Source: Acanthaster planci (lineage: Eukaryota; Echinodermata; Asteroidea; Valvatida; Acanthasteridae). Taken from it: DNA of 64,000 bases. Location: positions 175,917 through 239,916 of the forward strand of contig NW_019091634.1 in assembly GCF_001949145.1 (NCBI RefSeq). The letters run 5' to 3'. Each line of letters opens with the position of its first letter. The first letter of the stretch is position 1. The notes under the pieces were generated by a model. That model was not told the DNA's origin and searched no databases. It worked only from the letters and a program-made list of their open reading frames with translations. This document shows, in pieces, positions 63,501 to 63,873 of this stretch. A program made the position numbers and the translations under genes.

Positions 63501-63873
63501 CCCGAGGGAGCATTGAATATCAGCGAGCCGTTTTTGTTGTGTACAGGAACAGCATCTGAAGAGTCACTCTCCTTCACTGTAAATGCCAGAGTGACTTCCG
63601 CTTGGCTCCCACGGTCAACTGTTATCACAAAAGACGTCACTTCGGCTGTGGGTACAAAAATCACTGACACATGGGATCCATTGTAAGGGTTGTCCTCATC
63701 CAGTGGGGGGTTTACTGGCCGAAACCCAGTATCTTTGTCGATCGGATAGGGGATGTCCCTGTTGATTCGAAACACTTTGATGGGCTCATAGTCATCCAGG
63801 TCATCGGAACAAGGCTCAAGAGTTGTCGTTGCTACTGGGGTGGTAACTATCGTGGTTGCTGGAGTTGTCATTT
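1..63873 (-). CDS. Giant modular mucin-like secreted glycoprotein gene (72 inferred exons, both ends outside window)
   Basis: Seen: a chain of minus-strand open segments, each bounded by AG/GT splice signals. Folded modules (VWC, TIL, LDL-A, two discoidin-like types, a ten-Cys module) alternate with Thr/Pro-rich exons. Almost every exon starts and ends in phase 1; the few 1-0, 0-0, 0-2, 2-0 and 0-1 exons occur in complementary order inside split VWC/TIL units, so the frame is kept throughout. No in-frame stop was found in any exon. Known: PTS tracts in gel-forming mucins carry dense O-glycans, and VWC/TIL modules occur in mucins, VWF, zonadhesin and SCO-spondin. Inferred: an extracellular gel, mucus or adhesive protein of more than 4,000 residues in this window. 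No VWD, C8, signal peptide, membrane segment or terminal stop is visible. It could be more than one gene; exon joins are hand-called and need transcripts. Confidence 0.7.
987..1104 (-). CDS. Half-VWC exon
   Basis: 118 bp, phase 0 in and 1 out. It reads PGESVVEGCKNCTCELLPG..., then ...HLKCRPIPGCTVTPG. The CxxCxC core is the VWC signature, preceded by the usual PGE/W-like segment. The C-terminal CCxxC half is missing, and the exon runs straight into a PTS exon. It pairs with the TIL-like exon at 1927-2258, as 4098-4218 pairs with 4638-4900. Confidence 0.75.
1215..1600. mobile_element. piggyBac-like MITE, copy 1
   Basis: The 386 bp element is flanked on both sides by TTAA (1211-1214 and 1601-1604) and its ends read CCCCTTCG... 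and ...CGAGGGG. TTAA target duplications with CCC-starting ends are the hallmark of piggyBac. There is no transposase. A second, 3'-truncated copy lies at 16075-16410 with long stretches of near identity. It sits in the intron between exons 987-1104 and 1927-2258. Confidence 0.6.
1927..2258 (-). CDS. TIL-like cysteine-rich exon (long form)
   Basis: 332 bp, phase 1 in and 0 out. It starts CDDECYGQPVIPCEKQ and continues to DCNCSEGYYRDYNNL, then YMCVEIEKPCRPPGPC. Cysteine spacing and the order C..C.C.EGYY...MC....PC, followed by a VWC-type exon, match a TIL module with an inserted Tyr/Pro/Phe-rich stretch. Its closest relative here is 4638-4900, which shares the Y, F-F-C and EGYY..D positions. 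Assignment to TIL is by pattern only. Confidence 0.7.
3587..3649 (-). CDS. Short PTS spacer exon
   Basis: 63 bp, phase 1-1, reading IPPPTTTPGTILPTSPIIRP. Acceptor ttacag and donor gtaagt are both good. It is a Pro-rich linker between the half-VWC/PTS block and the TIL-like module downstream. Confidence 0.7.
3840..3890 (-). CDS. Short PTS spacer exon
   Basis: 51 bp, phase 1-1, reading TTTAKPPTTTSAPTTTG after the junction residue. The acceptor is a doubled cagcag; the second AG keeps the frame. Donor gtacac. Confidence 0.65.
4098..4218 (-). CDS. Half-VWC exon
   Basis: 121 bp, phase 0 in and 1 out. It reads VGDSFIRGDCEICTCVQ..., then ...KLVCVVDGTLPNCTLTTT. The CxxCxC core is followed by two more Cys, then the chain turns directly into PTS. 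Phase and cysteine layout equal those of 987-1104, so the two TIL-like/half-VWC pairs are probably an internal duplication. Confidence 0.75.
4638..4900 (-). CDS. TIL-like cysteine-rich exon (long form)
   Basis: 263 bp, phase 1 in and 0 out. It starts CPDHCHAPEIPCEDSQYYFG, then ENFFCNPIFGQVDEDCECKE and MCLKPERPCDCKDEETG. The C.C.EGYY.D...MC..PERPC.C order fits a TIL module that hands over to the VWC half at 4098-4218. It is a paralogue of 1927-2258. Confidence 0.75.
5750..5833 (-). CDS. PTS spacer exon
   Basis: 84 bp, phase 1-1, reading PTEPPTTVKTTTLPPTTTPM then VTTRGKT. Acceptor gacaccag, donor gtaatg. It links the VWC end at 6141-6177 to the TIL-like exon at 4638-4900. Confidence 0.7.
6141..6177 (-). 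CDS. VWC terminal exon (CCPYC)
   Basis: 37 bp, phase 0 in and 1 out, reading PIEDPHVCCPYC. CCPxC is the standard end of a VWC module. Donor gtaagtg is strong and the acceptor is ttctaatag. The exon is tiny but required by frame and by the cysteine pattern of the two exons before it. Confidence 0.7.
6378..6453 (-). CDS. VWC middle exon
   Basis: 76 bp, phase 2 in and 0 out, reading HGCVLNSTCQEANELPDFRN then VFNEE. The acceptor is either ttgcag or two bases further (agag). Only the latter keeps frame with 6750-6853, and is used here. Donor gtaact. Confidence 0.6.
6480..6680. repeat. Dispersed ~200 bp intronic repeat, copy 1
   Basis: Shares the blocks tgtgccaaaatcaatgcaac, attcttgaatatgga and gtgcactttcaaggacactta with copies near 10725, 12955, 15905, 45330 and 45780. 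No coding capacity and no tRNA-like head was seen. Confidence 0.5.
6750..6853 (-). CDS. VWC core exon
   Basis: 104 bp, phase 0 in and 2 out. It reads PGEIWYPEKCMQCECKENGN then VICKEFICPPCHVA. The W....C..C.C.....C pattern is a clean VWC core. It joins 7657-7700 upstream (first Cys) and 6378-6453 downstream. Confidence 0.8.
7434..7572 (+). repeat. GTCCCCAC foldback repeat, copy 1
   Basis: Runs from ggggacaagctctattg to gcgggagtgt and contains the palindromic core tgtggggacatttctg / agtccccacaatg. The reverse complement of 26598-26731 matches along its whole length, so the two are members of one ~140 bp family. No ORF. Confidence 0.55.
7657..7700 (-). CDS. VWC first-cysteine exon
   Basis: 44 bp, phase 1 in and 0 out, reading RCQYEGDNYWEYRE. 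Length and phase equal those of 54295-54338 (CVGCYYEPQEKCYP), which shows the same exon design in both tandem VWC units. Confidence 0.7.
8198..8255 (-). CDS. VWC terminal exon (CCHC)
   Basis: 58 bp, phase 0 in and 1 out, reading EELVNEKPHDERCCHCVPK. It ends the VWC begun by 9894-10010. Acceptor tattttag, donor gtatgt. Confidence 0.75.
8256..9893. other. Intron, no recognised content
   Basis: 1.6 kb between two VWC exons. It has a run of C near 9834-9844 and no repeat or module that I recognise. Plus-strand open stretches at 8756-9233 look like chance frames. Confidence 0.5.
9894..10010 (-). CDS. VWC core exon
   Basis: 117 bp, phase 0-0. It reads NEDHWNKTECVLCKWIDKDL then CLVSCGEICPLKPGDCDDD. 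W....C..C......C...C...C fits a VWC body. Acceptor ctaaacag, donor gtaagt. It follows the TIL exon 10994-11178 directly, as in the VWF/mucin TIL-to-VWC arrangement. Confidence 0.75.
10725..10918. repeat. Dispersed ~200 bp intronic repeat, copy 2
   Basis: Contains acaaatcaatgcaacatgga, gttttgctcttgaatatga and aaaggtacattttaaagga, collinear with the other copies listed at 6480. Confidence 0.5.
10994..11178 (-). CDS. TIL domain exon
   Basis: 185 bp, phase 1 in and 0 out. It reads CDPLEYEPCACLRTCED..., then CSCPPGQYWDKERCVPECPC. This is a textbook trypsin-inhibitor-like Cys-rich module: C..C.C..PGQYWD...CVP..CPC. Its donor is weak (gttatc), but this is the only join that keeps the frame into 9894-10010. 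Confidence 0.85.
11575..11735 (-). repeat. SINE body fragment (family 1)
   Basis: tgccttgggcagctgt...ctgcccaaggagcac matches the body of the tRNA-derived SINE at 20345-20612 (tgccttggcagccc...tgccaagggagc) and the gaggaaaaacggagaacac tail. The tRNA-like head is missing here. Confidence 0.45.
11735..12790. other. AT-rich intron segment, no recognised content
   Basis: Strongly A+T-rich around 11740-11990 with no module, splice-bounded frame or repeat that I recognise. Confidence 0.45.
12793..12965. mobile_element. Foldback MITE with ~50 bp inverted ends
   Basis: The left end carries tgtgtgcctccaagagtttg and the right end carries its near-exact complement caaactcttggaggcacaca. The match continues outward (ttcacaat / attgtgaa) and inward (caatca / tgattg). 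About 60 bp of unique loop separates the arms. The target duplication is not clear. Non-autonomous. Confidence 0.6.
12955..13130. repeat. Dispersed ~200 bp intronic repeat, copy 3
   Basis: Contains gatgtaacattgaggg, cagttttgctcatgaatgtgg and actcattagcatta, collinear with copies 1, 2, 4 and 5. Confidence 0.5.
13177..13326 (-). CDS. PTS exon
   Basis: 150 bp, phase 1-1. It contains TETTITEIMTSSPTAPPVTT and ATTVITATPQVTT. It is the last PTS exon before the TIL-VWC-VWC block and is more diverged than the array exons. Confidence 0.75.
13674..13850 (-). CDS. PTS exon
   Basis: 177 bp, phase 1-1. It reads TTVQTTTKEVISEATTLSPT, then TTVPSPTTTTRTTTIL and TTVRATTVPSTAG. Donor gtgagg, acceptor caacag. 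Confidence 0.75.
14235..14687 (-). CDS. D1 discoidin-like (galactose-binding-like) domain exon
   Basis: 453 bp, 151 residues, phase 1-1, one exon per domain. A short PRTTTVEE linker leads to CAENLDSYPPVDVQRETS, then YWWNPPSPP, PYDGSYLTAIFTP, AQVTSVIIIS, KIHLPTDLSFVSAM and finally YNGCEE. Predicted beta strands and the first and last Cys bracketing the domain resemble F5/8C (discoidin) folds, where the end cysteines pair. Three other D1 copies occur at 19560-19701 (partial), 21859-22311 and 63385-63873. A role in glycan or lipid binding is inferred from the fold guess only. Confidence 0.75.
15310..15471 (-). CDS. PTS exon, type A
   Basis: 162 bp, phase 1-1. It has the type A order ETTTTRVTTTEAPTTTAPP then TTTEEVTMTVVTTTPEATT. 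Its 54 residues are the type A standard length. Confidence 0.8.
15905..16070. repeat. Dispersed ~200 bp intronic repeat, copy 4
   Basis: Contains gtgcaaaaatcagtgcaacc, gttctgctcatgaatatgca and gcattagcataaaacc. It abuts the second piggyBac-like MITE. Confidence 0.5.
16075..16410. mobile_element. piggyBac-like MITE, copy 2 (3' end lost)
   Basis: Starts ccccttcgcgccaggccgcg after a mutated TTAC and follows copy 1 (1215-1600) through gagcgaacacggtgaaagaa and gtgcagagcacgcagggcca. Similarity stops near 16410, so the right end and its TTAA are gone. It carries a ~35 bp internal stretch that copy 1 lacks. Confidence 0.55.
16820..16981 (-). CDS. PTS exon, type A
   Basis: 162 bp, phase 1-1. It reads PPTKTEQTTSRITTTEAPTT then AKPTTTEEVTTTVVTT. 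It is the first of two adjacent type A exons with no type B exon between them. Confidence 0.8.
16982..18692. other. Intron, no recognised content
   Basis: 1.7 kb between two PTS exons. No module, SINE head or inverted-end element was seen. Confidence 0.45.
18693..18854 (-). CDS. PTS exon, intermediate A/B type
   Basis: 162 bp, phase 1-1. It reads ATTTEATTTAVTTTTTAPPT then IVTTTVIVTSTPKATTMEE and TTTVSTTSEATTTG. The start and end look like type B, but the length is that of type A. Confidence 0.75.
19019..19559. other. Assembly gap (541 N)
   Basis: A run of N interrupts a D1 exon. Bases 18855-19018 beyond it hold no D1 sequence, so the missing two thirds of that exon and its donor must lie in the gap. 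Confidence 0.95.
19560..19701 (-). CDS. D1 discoidin-like domain exon, 5' part only (rest in gap)
   Basis: Acceptor cacag, then a PSTTTPEE linker and CSENLDDYQPVDVQRKTSDG, PTYWWTPTNPPRDPS. It is closely similar to 21859-22311 and 14235-14687. If it has the standard 453 bp, it would end near 19249 inside the N run. Confidence 0.75.
20345..20612 (-). repeat. tRNA-derived SINE, family 1
   Basis: On the minus strand it starts with a tRNA-like head: A-box-like tggttagtgca (20591-20601) and B box ggtttgattcc (20547-20557). A body follows with tgccaagg / ccttggca inverted blocks. Related copies lie at 56195-56450 (with head) and 11575-11735 (body only). Confidence 0.6.
20708..20869 (-). CDS. PTS exon, type A
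   Basis: 162 bp, phase 1-1. It reads APTTTERTTTRVTTTEAPTT then TTTQEITTTLVTTTPVATT. It pairs with the upstream B-like exon 21431-21610. Confidence 0.8.
21431..21610 (-). CDS. PTS exon, type B-like
   Basis: 180 bp, phase 1-1. It reads VPTTPPVTTTRATTTVVTTI then PTTVRTTSVVTTTP and EETTTVVTTTEETTTG. It is a diverged B exon lying between D1 (21859) and A (20708). Confidence 0.8.
21859..22311 (-). CDS. D1 discoidin-like domain exon
   Basis: 453 bp, 151 residues, phase 1-1, identical in length to 14235-14687. It reads CADNLDSYGPVDVKRVTSEN, then YWWNPTNPP, PYDGSFLSAEFTPVAQVTS, LFVSSPGSKIHLPPDL and FNGCEAV. An in-frame linker (PLTTTPEE) links it to the PTS array. Donor gtaggt. Confidence 0.8.
22440..22735 (+). 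repeat. SINE-like repeat with B-box (family 2)
   Basis: ggttcgaatcc at 22507-22517 is a perfect RNA polymerase III B box. Downstream lies tccacccaggagtaaatggg and a tail ending gtaatgattaaag. The A box is not convincing. It differs from family 1 in body and orientation. Confidence 0.5.
23150..23311 (-). CDS. PTS exon, type A (cassette 1)
   Basis: 162 bp, phase 1-1. It reads FPTTTERTTTHVTTTEAPTT then TEEVTATVVTTTPEATTTE. Acceptor attctcag. Confidence 0.85.
23489..23680 (-). CDS. PTS exon, type B (cassette 1)
   Basis: 192 bp, phase 1-1. It reads APTTEEATTTAIITTQTTRA then APTTTEVVTTTVVQTTTP and EETTTAKTTTEATTTG. Standard type B length. Confidence 0.85.
24001..24162 (-). CDS. PTS exon, type A (cassette 2)
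   Basis: 162 bp, phase 1-1. It reads ARTTTERTTTHVTTTEARTT then EEVTTIVVTTTPLETTTE. Arg replaces Pro at two usual positions. Confidence 0.85.
24312..24500 (-). CDS. PTS exon, type B (cassette 2)
   Basis: 189 bp, phase 1-1, one codon short of standard. It reads APTTEETTTTTVTTTQTTTA then TSTEVVTTSVVQTTTPK. Donor gtgaaa. Confidence 0.85.
24840..25289 (-). CDS. PTS exon, type A with internal dodecapeptide expansion (cassette 3)
   Basis: 450 bp, 150 residues, phase 1-1. It is a normal 162 bp type A exon plus 288 bp, exactly eight extra copies of a 12-residue unit TTTEAPTTTAPP (variants GAP, KAP, AQP, AVP), nine in all. The 36 bp unit is a coding minisatellite. The flanking type A start (FPTTTERTTTRF) and end (TTSEEVTATVVTTTP) are intact. 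Confidence 0.85.
25438..25629 (-). CDS. PTS exon, type B (cassette 3)
   Basis: 192 bp, phase 1-1. It reads APTTEEAASTIVTTIQTTEA then TEVVTTTVVQTTTPVATTTE. The intron just past its donor (tcggatgtaaattac on plus) is shared with three other B exons. Confidence 0.85.
25630..27964. other. Long intron between cassettes 3 and 4
   Basis: 2.3 kb. It contains the GTCCCCAC foldback copy at 26598-26731. Elsewhere no module or transposon end was recognised; the plus-strand open frame at 26172-26393 looks like chance. Confidence 0.45.
26598..26731 (-). repeat. GTCCCCAC foldback repeat, copy 2
   Basis: The reverse complement matches 7434-7572 from gggacaag to ggtgtgggagt, including the palindrome tgtggggacatttctg / tgtccccacaatg. 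Confidence 0.55.
27965..28126 (-). CDS. PTS exon, type A (cassette 4)
   Basis: 162 bp, phase 1-1. It reads LPTTTERTTTRLTTTEAPTT then TEEVTTKVVTTTPEATTTE. Confidence 0.85.
28349..28540 (-). CDS. PTS exon, type B (cassette 4)
   Basis: 192 bp, phase 1-1. It reads APTTKESTTTVVMTTQTTTA then TEVATTTVVHTTTPVATTTE. It shares exon and donor-side intron sequence with cassettes 3, 5 and 6. Confidence 0.85.
28729..30222. mobile_element. Harbinger-like non-autonomous TIR element
   Basis: Both ends carry GGGAGCRTCTCAAAAGTYGG (left forward, right as complement), flanked by TAA (28726-28728 and 30223-30225). A 3 bp TWA-type duplication is typical of PIF/Harbinger. The interior is full of inverted gggaaca / tgttccc blocks (28770-28930, 29410-29570, 30085-30200). 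No transposase frame was seen. The right end lies 18 bp inside the intron after the donor of exon 30243-30404. Confidence 0.65.
30243..30404 (-). CDS. PTS exon, type A (cassette 5)
   Basis: 162 bp, phase 1-1. It reads FPTSTERTTTRLTTTEAPTT then TEEVTTAVVTTTPEATTME. Donor gtatgg. Confidence 0.85.
30587..30778 (-). CDS. PTS exon, type B (cassette 5)
   Basis: 192 bp, phase 1-1. It reads APTTEESTTKVVTTTQTTTA then TEIVTTTVVQTTTPVATTTE. Confidence 0.85.
30952..31110 (-). CDS. PTS exon, type A (cassette 6)
   Basis: 159 bp, phase 1-1. One Thr codon is missing near the start (FPTTERTTTRL). It ends VVTTTPEATTTETTTVHTTTG. Confidence 0.85.
31241..31432 (-). CDS. PTS exon, type B (cassette 6)
   Basis: 192 bp, phase 1-1. 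It starts APTTKKATTTVVTTAQTTT. Exon 30952-31110 follows after only 130 bp, the tightest B-A spacing in the array. Confidence 0.85.
31938..32099 (-). CDS. PTS exon, type A (cassette 7)
   Basis: 162 bp, phase 1-1. It reads LPTTTERTTTRVTTTAAPTT then TEELTTAVVTTTPEATTTE. Confidence 0.85.
32486..32677 (-). CDS. PTS exon, type B (cassette 7)
   Basis: 192 bp, phase 1-1. It starts APTTEEATTTVVTTTRTTKA and ends TTTEETTMVRITTQATTTG. Confidence 0.85.
33237..33632 (-). CDS. PTS exon, type A with internal dodecapeptide expansion (cassette 8)
   Basis: 396 bp, 132 residues, phase 1-1. It is a type A exon with 78 extra residues: six more copies of TTTEAPTTTAQP plus a half unit (TATAQP). Gln at position 11 dominates here, Pro in 24840-25289, so the two expansions appear independent. 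The end EEVTTKVVTTTPEEITTE is standard. Confidence 0.85.
33792..33992 (-). CDS. PTS exon, diverged type B (cassette 8)
   Basis: 201 bp, phase 1-1. It reads ATTEVETTREVTSITTTRAA then STTTKATTTEEATTSVVITT. Confidence 0.8.
35015..35575 (+). pseudogene. LINE endonuclease remnant
   Basis: IATWNIHTMMD at the start, ISAYAPTL in the middle and IILLGDFNARVG near the end are the conserved AP-endonuclease-type (EEP) blocks of non-LTR elements. A stop lies at about residue 45. The catalytic His region is lost because the frame collapses into a ttacc-rich junction at 35560-35600. Confidence 0.7.
35600..36280 (+). pseudogene. LINE reverse transcriptase remnant
   Basis: FVDLTKAFDTINR (motif A), a VKQECVFAPVLFNIYM block, LQYADDAAFV (motif C) and ENINKVDSFVYLGSIL are all visible, but in different frames. 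The N-terminal RT motifs expected between the endonuclease and motif A are missing, which implies an internal deletion of several hundred bases. Confidence 0.7.
36590..36885 (+). pseudogene. LINE C-terminal region with zinc-finger-like motif
   Basis: One open frame reads KKRFKNHLKATLKKCGVQP, VREERRYQRHVRLYQG and CPICGRCCASEFGLHSHHRS. The CxxC...H..H pattern near the end is common in this LINE type. It is separated from the RT part by further losses. Confidence 0.6.
37504..37653 (-). CDS. PTS exon, short type A
   Basis: 150 bp, phase 1-1. It reads APTMTEATTTRLTTTEAPTT then SEQPTTKVQETTTVVVTTPE. Confidence 0.8.
37868..38038 (-). CDS. PTS exon, diverged type B
   Basis: 171 bp, phase 1-1. It reads EATTTVVTTQVTTTEATTAA then TTKVVTTTTPEVTTTELTT. 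Confidence 0.75.
38146..38295 (-). CDS. PTS exon, short type A-like
   Basis: 150 bp, phase 1-1. It reads VTTEVVTTAAPTTEVTTTAK then AEEVTTIRTTTPEATTT. This is the first PTS exon of the array in transcript order. Donor gttaca is weak. Confidence 0.7.
38895..39140 (-). CDS. Ten-cysteine (C10) module plus PTS tail
   Basis: 246 bp, 82 residues, phase 1-1. It starts ICDERCVCDLDCFG, then TCPNRVPEYCLTCTDCPEG, FCVRPKPIELC and a PTS tail (TTPSPTTVAPTTTAPTT). Spacing is C3C1C3C8C7C2C2C12C8C. It shares this pattern with 46252-46467 and, more loosely, 61115-61270 and 39852-40478. I do not recognise it as a named family; distant likeness to TIL or EGF-like folds is possible. Confidence 0.75.
39852..40478 (-). 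CDS. C10-type module (12 Cys variant) plus TTPxx pentapeptide PTS tract
   Basis: 627 bp, 209 residues, phase 1-1. The head reads CPPKHRCNCTGDCEWNN, TCPYPPPENCINSCCEE, then YYCVKRPLTC. Two extra Cys replace the simple C7-C8 segment. The rest is a tandem of five-residue units TTPxx (ITTPA, VTTPV, MTTPA), roughly two dozen, from a 15 bp repeat often arranged as 30 bp dimers. Donor gtaaga follows TTP. It is the most regular low-complexity tract in the window. Confidence 0.8.
40479..42673. other. Long intron, no recognised content
   Basis: 2.2 kb without a supported exon or a mobile-element end that I recognise. It is the best place for a gene boundary if the locus is really two genes, though no poly(A) signal/stop pair or promoter was identified. 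Confidence 0.4.
42674..42694 (-). CDS. Candidate 21 bp PTS micro-exon
   Basis: Phase 1-1, seven codons (TTTEMP core). It is preceded by a pyrimidine-rich stretch ending ctaccaaag and followed by a good donor gtgagt. Two other 21 bp candidates are at 51593 and 62318. It is short enough to be chance. Confidence 0.4.
43476..43868 (-). CDS. D2 discoidin-like domain exon
   Basis: 393 bp, 131 residues, phase 1-1. It reads CVDDVDSIDGLLVKRYSSDD, PWQSGINNPKFIMEFSRAT, ITQLEITTATGHRVLVKIGF, SLDSGERLTLRPDQTDV and YGCLIL. Alternating hydrophobic strands and end cysteines fit a galactose-binding-like sandwich. It is much closer to 47615-48016 than to the D1 domains. Confidence 0.75.
43869..45021. other. 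Intron with pyrimidine-rich TTTTCCATGAC repeats
   Basis: Between about 44320 and 44460 the motif ttttccatgacttttcc recurs with variations in a T/C-rich plus strand. Nothing else was recognised. Confidence 0.4.
45022..45075 (-). CDS. Short PTS exon
   Basis: 54 bp, phase 1-1, reading APTTIEVTTPATATTTP. Donor gtaagc, acceptor tcaatcag. Confidence 0.7.
45330..45545. repeat. Dispersed ~200 bp intronic repeat, copy 5 (with a shortened copy at 45780-45900)
   Basis: cttttggtgcacaaatcatt, cagttttcctcatgaatagg and gatgcatcttcaaggatact match the family. The duplicate at 45780-45900 keeps only the two ends. Confidence 0.5.
45602..45652 (-). CDS. Short PTS exon (duplicate 1)
   Basis: 51 bp, phase 1-1, reading VTTEETTLAPTTEVTTG. 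It differs from 45957-46007 by one residue (T for I). Confidence 0.7.
45957..46007 (-). CDS. Short PTS exon (duplicate 2)
   Basis: 51 bp, phase 1-1, reading VTTEEITLAPTTEVTTG. The surrounding intron sequence is duplicated together with the exon. Confidence 0.7.
46252..46467 (-). CDS. Ten-cysteine (C10) module plus short PTS tail
   Basis: 216 bp, 72 residues, phase 1-1. It reads ADCHMKCICDLDCEGKLDDD, QCPYEVPEHCYGCACPND, YCIRPPDREKC, then TSQTETTTVLRTATG. Spacing is C3C1C3C8C7C2C1C10C8C. CDLDC, VPE.C and the [FY]C.RP block are shared with 38895-39140. Confidence 0.75.
47105..47152 (-). CDS. Short PTS exon
   Basis: 48 bp, phase 1-1, reading ATTTVSTTSGSTSVTG. It is Ser-rich rather than Pro-rich. 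It separates D2 (47615) from C10 (46252). Confidence 0.65.
47615..48016 (-). CDS. D2 discoidin-like domain exon
   Basis: 402 bp, 134 residues, phase 1-1. It reads YCYDDMNTIPDLIVRYYDS, PWASEGENKTSLIITFSEPT, INQLEFTTTSGRNVRVKIGV, SLNSGERLNIPTEPD and VFGCKE. It aligns throughout with 43476-43868, including PW.S, QLE.TT.G..V.VKIG and SL.SGERL. Confidence 0.75.
48470..48544 (-). CDS. Short PTS exon
   Basis: 75 bp, phase 1-1, reading FRTTSVSITTGEVTTTEVIS then TITPG. Acceptor atctacag, donor gtgaga. Confidence 0.7.
48734..48881 (-). CDS. Half-VWC exon fused to PTS tail
   Basis: 148 bp, phase 0 in and 1 out. It reads PNEEWQGNGHCQKCRCVSNQ, ILCYTDTTSPGCVPTTSQ, then TTPLPPAPTT. It has the VWC W.....C..C.C core followed at once by a Pro/Thr tail, without the CCxxC end. 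It continues the TIL exon 50178-50383. Confidence 0.75.
48882..50177. other. Intron, no recognised content
   Basis: 1.3 kb between the TIL exon 50178-50383 and its half-VWC partner. No exon or mobile element was recognised. Confidence 0.4.
50178..50383 (-). CDS. TIL domain exon
   Basis: 206 bp, phase 1 in and 0 out. It reads CPDGQEESDCSYLCRKQACN, VCCECMNNTVFNGVECVPPE and KCPCRDENGDLHD. The NNTVFNGVECVPPEKCPC ending is a typical TIL close and resembles 55786-55973 (LVFNGTHCVPPTECPC). Confidence 0.8.
51593..51613 (-). CDS. Candidate 21 bp PTS micro-exon
   Basis: Phase 1-1, with core TTTLPP. Acceptor tttcaacag and donor gtgagt are both good. It sits in line with PTS exons 52080 and 52909. Confidence 0.5.
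52080..52139 (-). CDS. Short PTS exon
   Basis: 60 bp, phase 1-1, reading ATTTVPTTAVPTTPFPTTIG. Acceptor cttttcag, donor gtgcga. Confidence 0.7.
   Translation of the reverse strand, partial: RQQQLFQLQLFQRLPFQQQ
52909..52953 (-). CDS. Short PTS exon
   Basis: 45 bp, phase 1-1, reading TTAPPYTTPMFTTVG. Acceptor ttacacag, donor gtaagc. Confidence 0.65.
53575..53728 (-). CDS. VWC end (CCPEC) plus LDL-receptor class A repeat
   Basis: 154 bp, phase 0 in and 1 out. It reads GYVEVHDDNKCCPECVPDC, then YPCNSHECIPIEW, LCDGDEDCPNGIDERNC. The second part is a nearly complete LDL-A repeat: six Cys, CDGDEDC...G.DE acidic calcium-binding box. Only one copy occurs. In SCO-spondin and some marine adhesive proteins LDL-A repeats also sit next to VWC/TIL modules. 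Confidence 0.85.
54050..54166 (-). CDS. VWC core exon
   Basis: 117 bp, phase 0-0. It reads VNSTWNDSLCIKCTCKSPHE, SYIRTCNNITCPDLICPP. NST and NIT are N-glycosylation sequons. It joins 54295-54338 and 53575-53728. Confidence 0.8.
54295..54338 (-). CDS. VWC first-cysteine exon
   Basis: 44 bp, phase 1 in and 0 out, reading CVGCYYEPQEKCYP. Length and phases match 7657-7700. Confidence 0.7.
55183..55330 (-). CDS. VWC exon
   Basis: 148 bp, phase 0 in and 1 out. It reads NGDEWQKNSCTMCVCLDSNI, ICNKTCDLTCRNEETLE, DDDHECCYCK. This is a complete VWC body ending in CCYC. It follows TIL 55786-55973 as 9894 follows 10994. Confidence 0.8.
55786..55973 (-). CDS. TIL-type exon
   Basis: 188 bp, phase 1 in and 0 out. 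It reads CDDPYDHTEDPQCCTNVTDC, KVPPEDSGSEYCNACKPP, LVFNGTHCVPPTECPCIDED. The FNGTHCVPPTECPC close is TIL-like. The acceptor aaaaag is poor, but the frame fits both neighbours. Confidence 0.75.
56195..56450 (-). repeat. tRNA-derived SINE, family 1
   Basis: On the minus strand the head carries B box ggttcgattcc (56383-56393), and upstream of it gtgcctagaggacttgcctc, a tRNA-like D-arm region. The body contains the ggaaaactgggaaaccaggagaaaa block seen also at 20345-20612. Confidence 0.55.
57046..57165. repeat. Degenerate telomere-like CCCAA / CCCTAA tract
   Basis: About 120 bp of aacccaaccc, accctaaccctaacc and aaccttaaccc units on the plus strand. CCCTAA is the metazoan telomere repeat; most units here are the CCCAA variant. 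It lies in the intron between exons 57264-57315 and 55786-55973. Confidence 0.75.
57264..57315 (-). CDS. VWC terminal exon (CCEC)
   Basis: 52 bp, phase 0 in and 1 out, reading GETLVEYADPNKCCECI. It closes the first VWC unit. Donor gtaagtg, acceptor ttttccag. Confidence 0.75.
58251..58535. mobile_element. hAT-like foldback MITE inserted at a splice donor
   Basis: 285 bp between direct repeats GTACTCAC (58243-58250 and 58536-58543). The left end CAAGATCGTATGGCGCC and the right-end complement CAAAGATCGTATAGCGCC form inverted termini. Internal arms (gcgatacgcctgcaca / tgcgcaggcatatcgc) also pair, so the whole element can fold. Eight-base duplications and CA-starting ends point to hAT. The right duplication is the donor of exon 58544-58639. 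Confidence 0.75.
58544..58639 (-). CDS. VWC core exon
   Basis: 96 bp, phase 0-0. It reads SGSTMFPDECQTCECIDEKY, VCHKDCHKTCEE. Its donor GTGAGTAC (58543-58536) is one copy of the target-site duplication of the MITE at 58251-58535. Confidence 0.8.
58786..59400. repeat. Tandem duplication of a ~300 bp intronic unit
   Basis: The unit from tttacatacaaagtgtgg (about 58790) recurs as tttacagacaaagtgtgg (about 59086). Both copies share ggttaaggaaacttgagg, atgatttcctggactgttcc and ctgaaactgtttttcagaga, and inner gtggac / gtccac inverted blocks. Confidence 0.6.
59437..59477 (-). CDS. PTS linker plus first VWC cysteine
   Basis: 41 bp, phase 1 in and 0 out, reading TPYFPTATTPACE. The Cys starts the VWC completed by 58544-58639 and 57264-57315. 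Confidence 0.65.
59478..61114. other. Intron, no recognised content
   Basis: 1.6 kb. A G-rich patch lies at 60045-60060. Plus-strand open frames at 59993-60262 and 60487-60831 lack splice context or homology that I recognise. Confidence 0.4.
61115..61270 (-). CDS. Ten-cysteine (C10) module
   Basis: 156 bp, 52 residues, phase 1-1. It reads CVLNCFCKKDCYGSVTC, LPDFTPCPQKCYCDNYGN, GRCISEPTDCT. Spacing is C3C1C3C5C6C3C1C12C6C. It is the most compact copy and has no PTS tail. N-terminal order C...C.C..(D)C matches the other three. Confidence 0.75.
61492..61542 (-). CDS. Short PTS-like exon
   Basis: 51 bp, phase 1-1, reading PVTEVLNQTQPMTTRA, with an N-glycosylation sequon (NQT). Acceptor ccctcacag, donor gtacgt. 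A longer frame starting at 61628 overlaps it but breaks phase. Confidence 0.5.
62318..62338 (-). CDS. Candidate 21 bp PTS micro-exon
   Basis: Phase 1-1, reading STPTVTG. Acceptor ttttaccag, donor gtaggg. It lies between D1 63385 and PTS 61492. Confidence 0.45.
63385..63873 (-). CDS. D1 discoidin-like domain exon with PTS leader (first exon seen)
   Basis: 489 bp, 163 residues, phase 1-1. The leader MTTPATTIVTTPVATTTLEP is followed by CSDDLDDYEPIKVFRINRD, PVNPPLDEDNPYNGSHVSV, AEVTSFVITVDRGSQAEVTL and FNGCEYI. It lacks the YWW block but keeps PP..E.NPY.GS, EVTS and the FNGCE end. The leading Met is internal, not a start, since the acceptor ttacag precedes it in frame. Confidence 0.75.
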